Shown in pieces: positions 40,862 through 49,375 of a DNA stretch of 64,000 bases. Each line of letters begins with the position of its first letter. Position 1 is the stretch's first letter. This DNA is from Streptomyces graminofaciens (lineage in GTDB: Bacteria > Actinomycetota > Actinomycetes > Streptomycetales > Streptomycetaceae), in contig NZ_AP018448.1 of the NCBI RefSeq assembly GCF_030294945.1, positions 3,100,001-3,164,000 of the forward strand, given 5' to 3'. A program made the position numbers and the translations under genes. The notes below the pieces were generated by a model. That model was given only the letters and a program-made list of their open reading frames with translations, was not told the DNA's origin and made no database searches.

Positions 40862-41760
40862 GCGACAGAACCGACGGGACGGCCGCCGAGCGGCTGACCG
40901 TCACGCTGCCGGACGGAGCCGAACTCGCCGTGCTCCACCGGCCGGGTCCCAAGGCCGCGCCCCTGGTCGTGGTGTGGCCCGCCCTCGGCGTACGGGCCCG
41001 CTTCTACCGGCGCTTCGCCGAGGCCCTCACGGCCCAGGGTGTGGGCGTGGCCGTGGCGGACCTGCGGGGGTACGGCGAGAGCCGGCCCCGGCCGGACGCA
41101 TCGGCCCGGTACGGCTACCACGAGCTGGCCACCGTCGACTACCCGGCCGTCTTCGGCGCCCTGCGCGAACGGGCGCCCGACAGCCCGCTGTTCCTGCTGG
41201 GGCACAGCATCGGCGGACAGATCGGCCTGATGTACGCCGCCCGGTACCCGGACGACCTGGCCGGTGTCCTGCTGGTCGCCGCCGGCACGCCGTACTTCCG
41301 CACCTACCCGGGGCTGACGGGACTGATCCCGCTGCTCGGCACCAACGCCGTCGCGGGCGTCGCCCGGGTGTGCGGCTACTGGCCCGGCGACGTGCTGCGC
41401 TTCTCCGGACGGCAGTCCCGGGTGCTGGTGGGCGACTGGGCCCGCATGGCCCGCACCGGCCGCTACCGGCCCACCGGTGCGGACGTCGACTACGAGGAGC
41501 TGATCGCGGATCTCCGTCTGCCGGTGCTGGCGGTGTCGGTCGGCGGCGACGTACTCGCCCCGCCCGGCGCGGTCGACGCGCTGTGCTCCCTGCTGCGCGG
41601 CGCGGAGGTGACCCGCAGACATCGTCCCGAGCGGCTCAGCCACACCGCGTGGGCGACCCACCCGGATGCGATCGCCGCCGAGATCGGCGAGTGGATCGAG
41701 AACACCCTCACGGCACGGCCGTGGAAAGGACGCACAGAGGATGGCGATGCGGTTTCTTGA
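40858..41760 (+). CDS. Alpha/beta hydrolase
   Basis: A 300-residue alpha/beta-hydrolase. The nucleophile elbow is LGHSIGGQ (about Ser 118). A His near SHTAWATHP at the C-terminus and an acidic residue in VGGDVLAPP complete the triad. It begins with a standard beta-strand pair (LTVTLPDGAELAVLH) without signal peptide. In this operon it could remove an aminoacyl or ester group, but its substrate cannot be read. It overlaps the diiron gene by four bases (ATGA) and the next gene by 14. Confidence 0.75.
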   Translation: MSDRTDGTAAERLTVTLPDGAELAVLHRPGPKAAPLVVVWPALGVRARFYRRFAEALTAQGVGVAVADLRGYGESRPRPDASARYGYHELATVDYPAVFGALRERAPDSPLFLLGHSIGGQIGLMYAARYPDDLAGVLLVAAGTPYFRTYPGLTGLIPLLGTNAVAGVARVCGYWPGDVLRFSGRQSRVLVGDWARMARTGRYRPTGADVDYEELIADLRLPVLAVSVGGDVLAPPGAVDALCSLLRGAEVTRRHRPERLSHTAWATHPDAIAAEIGEWIENTLTARPWKGRTEDGDAVS

Positions 41761-42877
41761 AGCCGAACGCGAGACGCTCAAGAAGCTCCTCCCTGGACTG
41801 GACGACCGTCTGGCCGCCCTGCCCCGCGAGGAGCGGGAACGGCCGCAGGGCCCCGCTCTCACCCTCTTCAAGGAAGCGGGCGGCGCCGGGCTCGTCGTGC
41901 CGTCGGAGCACCGGGGCCTGGGCGCGAGCGCCGTGGAGGCGGTACGGATCCAGCGGGCCGTCGGCGCGCGCAGCCCCTCCCTCGCGGTGGCCACGACCAT
42001 GCACCACTTCTCGGTCGCCGGACTCATCCAGGCGTACGAGGTCACCAAGGGCCTGGAGTGGATGCTGCTGGAGGCCGTCGCCGACCAACGGCTGCTGATG
42101 GCGTCGGGGTTCGCCGAGGGCAGGTCCGGCCAGTCGATCCTCGCCTCGTCGATCACCGCCCGGCAGGACGGCGAGGACATCGTCCTCAACGGCTCCAAGA
42201 AGCCGTGCAGCCTCTCCGCGTCGATGGACCTGCTGACCGCCTCCGTCATGCTCGACACCGACGGCGGCCCCCAGCTCGCGGTGGCCGTGGTGCCCGCCGC
42301 CACAGCGGGCCTCTCGGTGCACCCCTTCTGGGGTGCGACCGCCCTGGCCGGCGCGGAGAGCGACGAGGTACGGCTGGAGGACGTCCGGGTGCCGCCGGAC
42401 ATGGTGGTCCGCACCGAGTTCGGCGCGGACGGCAGCCTGGACCGTATCCAGACCGTGGGCTTCATCTGGTTCGAGCTGATGATGGCGGCCTCGTACCTGG
42501 GCATGGCGAGCGCGCTGGCCGAACTCGTGCTCGACCGGGAGAAGGGCGACGTCGCCGAGCGGGCCCGGATCCTGGTGGAGCTGGAGGCGGCGATGGGCGG
42601 CATCGTCGGCGCGGCGGCGGCGCTGGACAGCGGCGCCGCCGTCGGCCAGGCCGAACTGCTGCAGTCGCTCGTCTGCCGGTTCTCGGTGCAGGACACCATC
42701 GACCGTGTGGTGCCGCGCTGTCTGGAGGCGCTCGGCGGCATGTCGTACGTCTCCGGCGACGACACCGCGTACCTCGCCGCCTGCGCCGCGGCGCTGAAGT
42801 TCCACCCGCCGTCCCGCGCCTGGTCCGCCGCCGCCCTGTGCACGGCGTTCACCGGCGGCCCCCTGGTCCTGGGCTGA
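41747..42877 (+). CDS. ACAD-fold flavin N-hydroxylase candidate (VlmH-like)
   Basis: A 376-residue member of the acyl-CoA dehydrogenase fold. It shows the three-part fold with the N-terminal LVVPSEHRGLGASAVEAV segment, the middle-domain VVPAATAGL strand, and a C-terminal helix bundle with CLEALGGMSYV. VlmH, the isobutylamine N-hydroxylase of valanimycin biosynthesis, has this fold and works with a separate flavin reductase, which is also encoded here. It should hydroxylate the amine made by the aminotransferase. ATG 41747 is chosen over 41741 because GAGG lies 6 bases before it. Ordinary acyl-CoA dehydrogenase activity is possible but does not fit the operon. Confidence 0.72.
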   Translation: MRFLEAERETLKKLLPGLDDRLAALPREERERPQGPALTLFKEAGGAGLVVPSEHRGLGASAVEAVRIQRAVGARSPSLAVATTMHHFSVAGLIQAYEVTKGLEWMLLEAVADQRLLMASGFAEGRSGQSILASSITARQDGEDIVLNGSKKPCSLSASMDLLTASVMLDTDGGPQLAVAVVPAATAGLSVHPFWGATALAGAESDEVRLEDVRVPPDMVVRTEFGADGSLDRIQTVGFIWFELMMAASYLGMASALAELVLDREKGDVAERARILVELEAAMGGIVGAAAALDSGAAVGQAELLQSLVCRFSVQDTIDRVVPRCLEALGGMSYVSGDDTAYLAACAAALKFHPPSRAWSAAALCTAFTGGPLVLG

Positions 42878-42958
42878 CCGCGACCTCCGGCCGCCCGCCC
42901 CGCCGGGCGGCCGGTCGACCACCCCCCATTGAATCCATCTCCGCCGGAGGAAACCGCG

Positions 42959-43438
42959 ATGGCCTGCCGCATACACGTCGAGGGACTGCTGTCCGACCGA
43001 CGCGCCGATCAGGTGTTCGACCGTATCCGTGACTTCGAGAGCTACGCCGAGTACACCGACGCGGTCCGCGAGGTCACCGTGACCGCCGACGAGGCGGGCA
43101 CCGTCGACTCCGCCTGGGCCGTGAACTTCCGCGGCGGCGTCCTGCACTGGACCGAGCGGGACGTGATCGATCCCGCCGCGCTGCGCATCACCTTCGAACA
43201 GCTCACCGGGGACTTCGCCCGCTTCGACGGCACCTGGGAGGTCCGGCAGACGGGAGACGACGTCGTCGTGCTGTTCGCCTGCGAGTTCGACCTCGGCATC
43301 CCCAGCCTCGAACCGATCATCAACCCCGTCGCCATGCGCGCGCTGAGCGACAGCATCGGGCTCATCCTGCGCGGGCTCCTGGGAGAGGAGATCGAGCTCA
43401 CCAACAGCCATCAGGACACGGCGGTCGTCGCCTCATGA
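42959..43438 (+). CDS. SRPBCC family protein (cyclase/aromatase-like)
   Basis: A 159-residue SRPBCC/START-fold protein. It has the characteristic coenzyme-Q-binding/aromatase pattern: FDRIRDFESYAEYTDAVREV, the HWTERD strand, and ITFEQLTGDFARFDGTWEV. It may bind the lipophilic substrate or catalyse a ring step. It has a strong site (CGGAGG) about 9 bases before the ATG, which suggests good expression after an 81-base gap. It is the second SRPBCC protein of the cluster and not closely similar to the first. Function unassigned. Confidence 0.7.
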   Translation: MACRIHVEGLLSDRRADQVFDRIRDFESYAEYTDAVREVTVTADEAGTVDSAWAVNFRGGVLHWTERDVIDPAALRITFEQLTGDFARFDGTWEVRQTGDDVVVLFACEFDLGIPSLEPIINPVAMRALSDSIGLILRGLLGEEIELTNSHQDTAVVAS

Positions 43439-44976
43439 CCGGCCCGGCGGCGCAGGGGCGCGGGCCGCGCGCGCTGCGTCTGGCGTTCGTCTGCGCCGGT
43501 GTCGTCATGGTCTACCTGGACAGCACCGTGGTCGGCGTGGCGCTCCCCGACATGCAGAGCGACCTCGGCATCGGGGTCTCGGGACTGCAATGGGTGTTCG
43601 ACATCTACGTGCTCACCTTCGCCTGTTTCCTCCTCACCGCGGGCACCCTCGGCGACACGCTGGGCCGTGGCCGTGTCTTCCTGGTGGGGCTGGCCGGTTT
43701 CACCGCCGCGTCGGTGGGCTGCGCGCTGTCCACCACCGTCGGTGAACTGCTCGTGGCCAGAGCCGTCCAGGGTGTCTTCGGCGCCGTCATGATCACGGTG
43801 TCGCTCGCCCTGATCCGGCAGTTCTACACCGAGGCCCGAGCGAGGGCCTCGGCCGTCGCGGTGTGGGCCGGAGTGGGTGGCGTCGCGCTGGCCGCCGGTC
43901 CGATCGTCGGCGGGCTGCTGGTCGACGCCTACTCCTGGCAGAGCATCTTCTGGATCAACCTGCCGGTCGGCGTCGTCGCCATCGGGGCCCTGGCCCTCCT
44001 GCTGCCGCTCGGTCCGGCGGACACGGCCGGCCGGCGCATCGACTGGATCGGCCAACTGCTGTTCGTCGTCGGCATCGCGATGATGGCGTACGGCCTGATC
44101 GAGGCCGGCCAGAAGGGCTGGGGCTCGCCGTTGATCCTCGGTCTGCTCGGCGGGTCGGTGCCGGTGCTCGGCCTCTGTCTGCGCTGGGAGAACCGCACCC
44201 CGCACCCCATGCTGCCGCTCGCACTGCTGCGCGACCGCATCGTGCTGATGACCTGCTCGGTCAACTTCCTCTGTTTCTTCGGCCTGTTCGGCATCATCTT
44301 CCTGCTCACGCTGTTCCTCCAGCAGGTGAACGGGCTGAGTCCCGTACAGAGCGGGCTGCGGCTGCTCGCCCTGACCGTGTCCATCACCGTGGCGTCGCTG
44401 CTCGCACCGGCCGTGTCGGCCCGGCTGGGCACGCGGCCCGCCATCGTGCTGGGCTCGCTGGTGGCGGCGGGCGGGTTCGTGGGACTCCTGGCCATGGAGG
44501 CCGGCGGCGGCTTCGCCACCTACTGGTGGGCACTGGTGCTGGTCGGCGCCGGTGTGTCGGTGGTCGGCGCACCGGCCACCGTGGCCCTGTTGTCGGCCGT
44601 ACCCCCCGAACAGGCCGGCGTCGCCTCGGGGATGTCCCAGACCTGTCGTCAGGTGGGGGCGGTCTTCGGCGTGGCCCTGTCCGGAACCCTGGTCCAGCGT
44701 CGCCTGCACTCGGGGCTGCCGGGAGTTCTGGAGCAGGTCCCGCTGCCGGCAGCCGCCCGGGAGAGATTGGCCGACGCCATCGAGCACGGACGGCTCGGCG
44801 ACGCGGCGGCCCTGCCCCCACGGATCCGCGAGGGCGTCCTGCGGTCCGTCGGCGACCTGATGACACAGGGGCTGCACACGGCCGTCCTGGTCGCGGCGGC
44901 GGGCGCGGCCCTGGGCGCCGTGGCGGCGGCCGTACTGCTGCGCCGCAAGGACATGACCGCGACGGTGGACGCGTGA
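43435..44976 (+). CDS. MFS drug exporter, DHA2 type
   Basis: A 513-residue integral membrane protein with about 14 hydrophobic segments, in the EmrB/QacA family. Motifs include YLDSTVVGVALP near the start, LTAGTLGDTLGRGRVF after helix 2 and GPIVGGLLVD in helix 5. It is likely the exporter of, and self-protection against, the cluster product; the valanimycin cluster has an MFS resistance gene, VlmF, as well. It overlaps the SRPBCC gene by four bases and the flavin reductase region by a short stretch. Confidence 0.85.
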   Translation: MTGPAAQGRGPRALRLAFVCAGVVMVYLDSTVVGVALPDMQSDLGIGVSGLQWVFDIYVLTFACFLLTAGTLGDTLGRGRVFLVGLAGFTAASVGCALSTTVGELLVARAVQGVFGAVMITVSLALIRQFYTEARARASAVAVWAGVGGVALAAGPIVGGLLVDAYSWQSIFWINLPVGVVAIGALALLLPLGPADTAGRRIDWIGQLLFVVGIAMMAYGLIEAGQKGWGSPLILGLLGGSVPVLGLCLRWENRTPHPMLPLALLRDRIVLMTCSVNFLCFFGLFGIIFLLTLFLQQVNGLSPVQSGLRLLALTVSITVASLLAPAVSARLGTRPAIVLGSLVAAGGFVGLLAMEAGGGFATYWWALVLVGAGVSVVGAPATVALLSAVPPEQAGVASGMSQTCRQVGAVFGVALSGTLVQRRLHSGLPGVLEQVPLPAAARERLADAIEHGRLGDAAALPPRIREGVLRSVGDLMTQGLHTAVLVAAAGAALGAVAAAVLLRRKDMTATVDA

Positions 44977-44987
44977 AGGACCTGAGT

Positions 44988-45503
44988 ATGTCCCAGACCT
45001 CCCAGACGGAATTCCGCTCGCTGATGGCGGGCTTCCCGACCGGTGTCGCCGTGGCCACCGCGTTCGACGTCACGGGCAGGCCACGCGGTATGACCTGCTC
45101 CTCGCTGTGCAGCGTCGTACTGGACCCGCCGACCCTGCTGATCTGTATGAGACACGGCAGCGCGACGCTGGAGGCGGTCGAGGGGCGGCGTGCCTTCGCC
45201 GTCAATGTGCTGCACGGCGGAGGGCAGCCGGTGGCGGAACTGTTCGCATCGGGTGCGCCCGACCGCTTCGACCGGGTGTCCTGGACGACCCCGCCGGCGG
45301 CCTGCGGCCCCCACCTGCCCGACGCCGCCCAGTCGGTGGCGGACTGCGAGGCCGTACGCACCGAGCGGATCGGCGACCACACCGTGGTGTTCGGCGAGGT
45401 TCTCGGGGTCACCTCCTACCCGTCCGACGACGGCCCCCTGCTGTACGGCCTGCGACGCTACGCCACCTGGCCGCCGTCCCGCCCCGCGGTCTCTGCGGGG
45501 TGA
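44988..45503 (+). CDS. Flavin reductase (VlmR-like)
   Basis: A 171-residue flavin reductase-like (FMN-binding split barrel) protein. It has FRSLMAGFPTGVAVATA, the GMTCSSLCSV loop and PPTLLICM, as in flavin:NADH reductases of two-component monooxygenases. It should supply reduced FMN or FAD to the N-hydroxylase candidate at 41747-42877. ATG 44988 is chosen over GTG 44973 because AAGGA lies 7 bases before it. It is the last gene of the cluster; a strong hairpin follows. Confidence 0.82.
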   Translation: MSQTSQTEFRSLMAGFPTGVAVATAFDVTGRPRGMTCSSLCSVVLDPPTLLICMRHGSATLEAVEGRRAFAVNVLHGGGQPVAELFASGAPDRFDRVSWTTPPAACGPHLPDAAQSVADCEAVRTERIGDHTVVFGEVLGVTSYPSDDGPLLYGLRRYATWPPSRPAVSAG

Positions 45504-45541
45504 GGTCGTTCGGGCGCACCGGTCCGGCAGCGCCGCGATGA

Positions 45542-45586
45542 GCTCCGCCCCGCACGGTCCGACCGGCCGTGCGGGTGCCGCGGAGC
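45542..45586. terminator. Bidirectional terminator at the right cluster border
   Basis: The inner stem CCGCACGG (45550-45557) pairs with 45567-45574 over a 9-base loop. An outer stem GCTCCGC (45542-45548) pairs with 45580-45586. It separates the convergent flavin reductase and aspA genes and so defines the end of the cluster. Confidence 0.75.
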
Positions 45587-45593
45587 GCAGGCG

Positions 45594-47017
45594 TCAGCGC
45601 ATGGTCAGGGTGTCCGGCAGGGATGCCTGGCCGGTGAGGCTTTCGGGACGCAGGATCGTGTCCAGTTCCTCGGCGGTGAGCAGGCCGGCCTCGGCGGCCA
45701 AATCCTTGATGGCGCGGCCGGTGTCCAGGGCCTGACGGGCGAGGGTCGTACTGGCGGCGTAGCCGATGTGCGGGGCGAGCGCGGTCACCAGTCCGATCGA
45801 GCGGTGGACCGTGTCGTGGAGGTGTGCGCGGTTGGCCGTGATGCCTGGGACGCAGCGGGTGGCCAGGGTGTCGCAGCGGCGCGCAGATGGGTCAGTGAGC
45901 GCTGCAGGCTGTAGGCGATGACGGGTTCGAAGGCGTTGAGCTGGAGCTGTCCGGCCTCGGCGGCCATGGTGACGGTCAGGTCGTTGCCGATGACCTCGAA
46001 GGCGACCTGGTTGACGACTTCGGGGATCACCGGGTTGACCTTGCCGGGCATGATCGACGAACCCGCCTGCACCGGCGGCAGGTTGATCTCGCCGAGTCCG
46101 GCGGTGGGGCCGGAGGAGGTCAGGCGCAGGTCGTTGCAGGTCTTGGAGAGTTTCACGGCGACGCGCTTGAGGACGCCGGAGAGCTGGACGAAGGCGCCGC
46201 AGTCCTGGGTGGCCTCGATGAAGTCGCTCGCCGGCCGGACGGCTTCGCCGCTGATCTCGGCGAGGTACGCGCAGGCGAGCTCGGCGTAGCGGGGGTGGCC
46301 ATTGATGCCGGTGCCGATCGCGGTGCCGCCGAGGTTGGACTCCAGCAGCAGGGCGGCGGCCTCGTTCAGTCGCTGCCGGTCTTCCTCGATCATGACGGCG
46401 TAGGTGGTGAACTCCTGGCCCAGCGTCATGGGGACCGCGTCCTGGAGCTGGGTGCGGCCCATCTTGAGGACGTCGGCGAATTCCTCCGCCTTCGCGCCGA
46501 ACGCGTCGGCCAGCACCTTCATCGAGTCGCCCAGCCTGCGCAGTGAGACGACCAGGGCCAGACGGACGGCGGTGGGATACACGTCGTTGGTGCTCTGGCC
46601 GAGGTTGACGTGGTCGAGCGGGTGGATCACCTCGTAGTAGCCGCGGGGGTGACCGAGGATCTCCAGAGCCCGGTTGGCGATGACCTCGTTGGCGTTCATG
46701 TTCGTGGACGTGCCGGCCCCGCCCTGGAGAGGGTCGACGACGAACTCTTCCGTCAGCCGCCCGGCACGGATCTCCTCGCACGCGCCGGTGATCGCGTGGG
46801 CGATGTCCGGCGGCAGCAGGCCCAGGTCGCGGTTGGCCTGCGCGGCCGCCTGTTTGACCGCGGCCAGTGCGGCGATCAGGTCGGGAAACCGGGCGATGGT
46901 CGACCCGGTGATCGCGAAGTTCTCCACCGCCCGCACCGTGTGCACGCCGTAGTAGGCGTCGGCCGGGACCTCCTTGTCCCCCACCAGGTCGTGTTCCACG
47001 CGTGTGGCCTGCGCCAT
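45594..47017 (-). pseudogene. aspA: Aspartate ammonia-lyase with a frameshift
   Basis: An aspartase of the fumarase/aspartase superfamily, which releases ammonia from L-aspartate to give fumarate. The N-terminal 380 or so residues are complete, with [11 protein letters not shown] as the superfamily signature. Near 45878 the frame breaks: the sequence [11 protein letters not shown] continues with [10 protein letters not shown] only after adding one base. The C-terminal 95 residues are intact in the other frame (ending near 45594). So there is a single-base deletion, or a sequencing error. The start is ATG at 47017, with GAGGAG upstream. It is divergent from the carrier gene. Confidence 0.8.
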
Positions 47018-47123
47018 CTCATGCTCCTCGTCGTCGCCGCCGGCCTTGGGGCGGGATGTCGGCGCGGGACCCCTTGACAGGCCACCGCCTCCGGCCTCAG
47101 TGTTGCCGACCAACACGCAGAAT

Positions 47124-47138
47124 GCAATATATTGCGTA
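47124..47138. promoter_or_regulatory. Candidate GntR operator between aspA and the carrier gene
   Basis: GCAATATATTGC at 47124-47135 is a perfect 12-base dyad. The overlapping ATATTGCGTA (47129-47138) is the reverse complement of TACGCAATAT, which recurs at 49366-49375 at the start of the GntR gene. It is very AT-rich compared with the surroundings and lies just before the strong GGAGGAGG site of the carrier gene. Confidence 0.6.
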
Positions 47139-47152
47139 TAGGAGGAGGTCTC

Positions 47153-48493
47153 ATGGACACCGCGCACACCCACCCCACCAGCGACAACCCACCGCCCCGG
47201 TCCCCAGGGTTCTGGCGGCGATGTCTGGCGATGCCGATCGGCGTCCAGTCGATCATCGCCGTGGGGCTCGGCGCGCTCATCGGAACCCTCGCCCCGTCGG
47301 CGGGCGAGCAGATGAAGATCCTCGGCGAGGTGTTCCTGAACCTGGTGCAGGTCGTCGTGCTGCCCCTGGTCTTCCCGCTCATCGTGCTGGGCATCGCCCG
47401 AATGGAGTCGGTCAAGAAGGTCGGCCGGATCGCCGGCAAGGCCATCCTCTACTTCGAGCTCGTCACCACCGTCATCCTGCTGATCGCGGTGGGCCTGGCC
47501 AAGCTCACCGGCATCGGCAAGGACGCCCCCGTCCACGGGGCCGACGCCAAGGACCTGGACGGCCTGAGCCAGGGCATCGACTTCCACGAACTGCTTCTGC
47601 ACGCCGTACCGAAGAACGTCTTCGCCGCGTTCAGCGAGGGCAATCTGCTCGGCGCGATCGTCTTCGCGCTGCTCGTGGGCGTGGCGATGGCCGCGATCGG
47701 TGAGAAGTCGGAGCCTTTCGCCGCCGTGCTGGAGTCCGTCGCCGCGGTGATGTTCAAGGTCGTAGGCTACGTGATACGGATCGCGCCGCTCGGCGTGCTC
47801 GGCTTCATCTCCTACGACGTGGCCCACTACGGCTTCGGCAACCTGCGCAGCCTGATGGGCTTCATCGCCGTGGTGTACGCGGGCCTGGCCATCGTCGTCG
47901 GCGTGCTCTTCCCGGCCATCGCCGTGATCTACCGCGTCCGCTACGTCGATCTGCTGAGGTCGATCGCCGGGCTGGCCGGTATCGCCTTCGTCACCCGCAG
48001 CTCCGAGTCCGTCCTGGCGCCGCTCATGGGCAGGCTGGAGGCGTTCGGCCTCAGCCGGTCGACGACCTCGTTCGTCGTCCCGCTCGGCTACTCCTTCAAC
48101 ACCGACGGCTCCGTCCTCTACCAGGCCTCCGCCCTGGTCTTCCTCGCCAACGCCTACGGCGCGGACACCTCAGTGCCCGCCCTGCTCCTCATGGTCGGCG
48201 TGCTGGTGATCCTCTCCAAGGGCATGGCCGGCGTCGCCTCCGCCTCCATCGTCGTCCTCATCGCCGCCGGCAACTCCATCGGCCTGCCCGCCGAAGGCAT
48301 CGCCCTGCTCCTCGGCGTGGACTTCATCGTCGACATGGCCCGCACCGGTGTGAACGTCATCGGCAACTCGCTGGCCGCCGCCGTCGTCGACAGCTCCGAG
48401 AAGCGACGCGAAGCGAAACGGGGCACCCGGGAAGCCTCCCGGACCCCGGCCGAGCCCGAGGTCACGGCCCTCCAGAAGGAACCCGCACAGTGA
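47153..48493 (+). CDS. Dicarboxylate/amino acid:cation symporter (DAACS)
   Basis: A 446-residue membrane protein of the DctA/GltP family. It carries the family signatures: [10 protein letters not shown] (the serine-rich hairpin), YSFNTDGSV (the cation-binding NMDGT equivalent) and [13 protein letters not shown] near the end. It should import aspartate, glutamate or C4-dicarboxylates. GGAGGAGG before the ATG is a very strong ribosome-binding site. It overlaps the racemase gene by four bases (GTGA). With aspA, the racemase and GntR it makes up an aspartate uptake and breakdown unit. Confidence 0.88.
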   Translation: MDTAHTHPTSDNPPPRSPGFWRRCLAMPIGVQSIIAVGLGALIGTLAPSAGEQMKILGEVFLNLVQVVVLPLVFPLIVLGIARMESVKKVGRIAGKAILYFELVTTVILLIAVGLAKLTGIGKDAPVHGADAKDLDGLSQGIDFHELLLHAVPKNVFAAFSEGNLLGAIVFALLVGVAMAAIGEKSEPFAAVLESVAAVMFKVVGYVIRIAPLGVLGFISYDVAHYGFGNLRSLMGFIAVVYAGLAIVVGVLFPAIAVIYRVRYVDLLRSIAGLAGIAFVTRSSESVLAPLMGRLEAFGLSRSTTSFVVPLGYSFNTDGSVLYQASALVFLANAYGADTSVPALLLMVGVLVILSKGMAGVASASIVVLIAAGNSIGLPAEGIALLLGVDFIVDMARTGVNVIGNSLAAAVVDSSEKRREAKRGTREASRTPAEPEVTALQKEPAQ

Positions 48494-49332
48494 ACACGCC
48501 CGCCGCCGCCAACGGTCCCGTACCCACCGGCACCGCCACGGCTACCGGCATCCGCCCCGCCACCGGCACCGGCCCCGCCACCGGCACCGGCACCGGCACC
48601 GGCACCGGCACCACCGCTGGCACCGGCACCACCGAGATCATCGGCATCCTCGGCGGCATGGGCCCGGCGGCCACCGCCGACTTCTACGCCAAGCTCGTCT
48701 CGATGACCCCCGGCACCAGCGACCAGGACCACCTCAGAACGGTCATCTGGTCCGACCCCACCATCCCCGACCGCACCGAGGCCCTGCTCGGCGACGGCCC
48801 CGACCCCACCCCCTGGCTCCTCAACGGCAGCCGTGTCCTGCGCGAGGCCGGCGCCACCCTCATCGCCATTCCCTGCAACACCGCCCACGCCTTCGTCCCG
48901 CGCATCGCCGACCACGTCGGCCTGCCCATCGTCCACATGATCGGCGAGGTAGCCCAGCATCTGACCACCCTGCGGCCGCACGTGTACACCGTGGGGCTGC
49001 TCGCCACCACCGGGACCGTCCGCGCGGGCCTGTACCAGGAGTGGCTGGACCGCTTCGGGATCGGCCTCGTCCTGCCCGGCCCCGACAGCCAGGAGCACGA
49101 GGTCATGGCCGCCATCCGCGCGGTGAAGGCCGGCGCCCGGGATTCCACAGCCGACGAGCCGCTGACGCGCGCCGCCCGCCGGCTCATGGCACAGGGTGCG
49201 CAGGCGATCATCGCCGGCTGCACGGAGATCCCGCTCGGGCTGTCGGCGGGAGCGGTGGGCGTTCCCCTCATCGATCCGGCCGCCGTCCTGGCTCAGGCCC
49301 TGGTTCGCCGGACGCTCACCGCGGGAGGATGA
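48490..49332 (+). CDS. Aspartate/glutamate racemase family protein
   Basis: A 280-residue protein. From about residue 48 it is a standard Asp/Glu racemase: IIGILGGMGPAAT, the first catalytic Cys in PCNTAH and the second in AGCTEIPL. The first 47 or so residues are low-complexity Thr/Gly repeats encoded by a GGCACC microsatellite and have no place in the fold. GTG 48490 is the best start (AAGGA 9 bases upstream; GTGA overlap with the carrier gene). It may interconvert D- and L-aspartate so that aspartase can act. Confidence 0.82.
   Translation: MNTPAAANGPVPTGTATATGIRPATGTGPATGTGTGTGTGTTAGTGTTEIIGILGGMGPAATADFYAKLVSMTPGTSDQDHLRTVIWSDPTIPDRTEALLGDGPDPTPWLLNGSRVLREAGATLIAIPCNTAHAFVPRIADHVGLPIVHMIGEVAQHLTTLRPHVYTVGLLATTGTVRAGLYQEWLDRFGIGLVLPGPDSQEHEVMAAIRAVKAGARDSTADEPLTRAARRLMAQGAQAIIAGCTEIPLGLSAGAVGVPLIDPAAVLAQALVRRTLTAGG
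48564..48630 (+). repeat. GGCACC hexamer microsatellite inside the racemase gene
   Basis: About ten copies of GGCACC, interrupted by a few changes, code for a Gly-Thr repeat in frame. Because the unit is six bases, copy-number change keeps the reading frame. It would vary the length of the N-terminal tail without breaking the enzyme. Confidence 0.75.
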
Positions 49333-49365
49333 GGGCGGGTGCACAGGGGGGCGAGCGATGTACTG

Positions 49366-49375
49366 TACGCAATAT
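49366..49375 (+). promoter_or_regulatory. Second TACGCAATAT element, at the GntR start
   Basis: TACGCAATAT occurs here and in inverted orientation at 47129-47138. Here it overlaps the ATG (49374) of the GntR gene. This fits autoregulation and suggests a very short or absent 5' leader for this gene. Confidence 0.5.

Noticed and set aside
41747..42877. Acyl-CoA dehydrogenase of fatty-acid breakdown
   Set aside because: No beta-oxidation genes are near. A flavin reductase, a transferase of the VlmA type and an amine-forming pair are, so an N-hydroxylase is favoured.
43435..45503. Extension of the cluster into the aspartate genes
   Set aside because: A strong bidirectional hairpin follows the flavin reductase, the next gene runs the other way, and aspA and its partners form a self-contained catabolic unit.
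48564..48630. CRISPR-like array
   Set aside because: The unit is only six bases with no spacers; it is an in-frame microsatellite.
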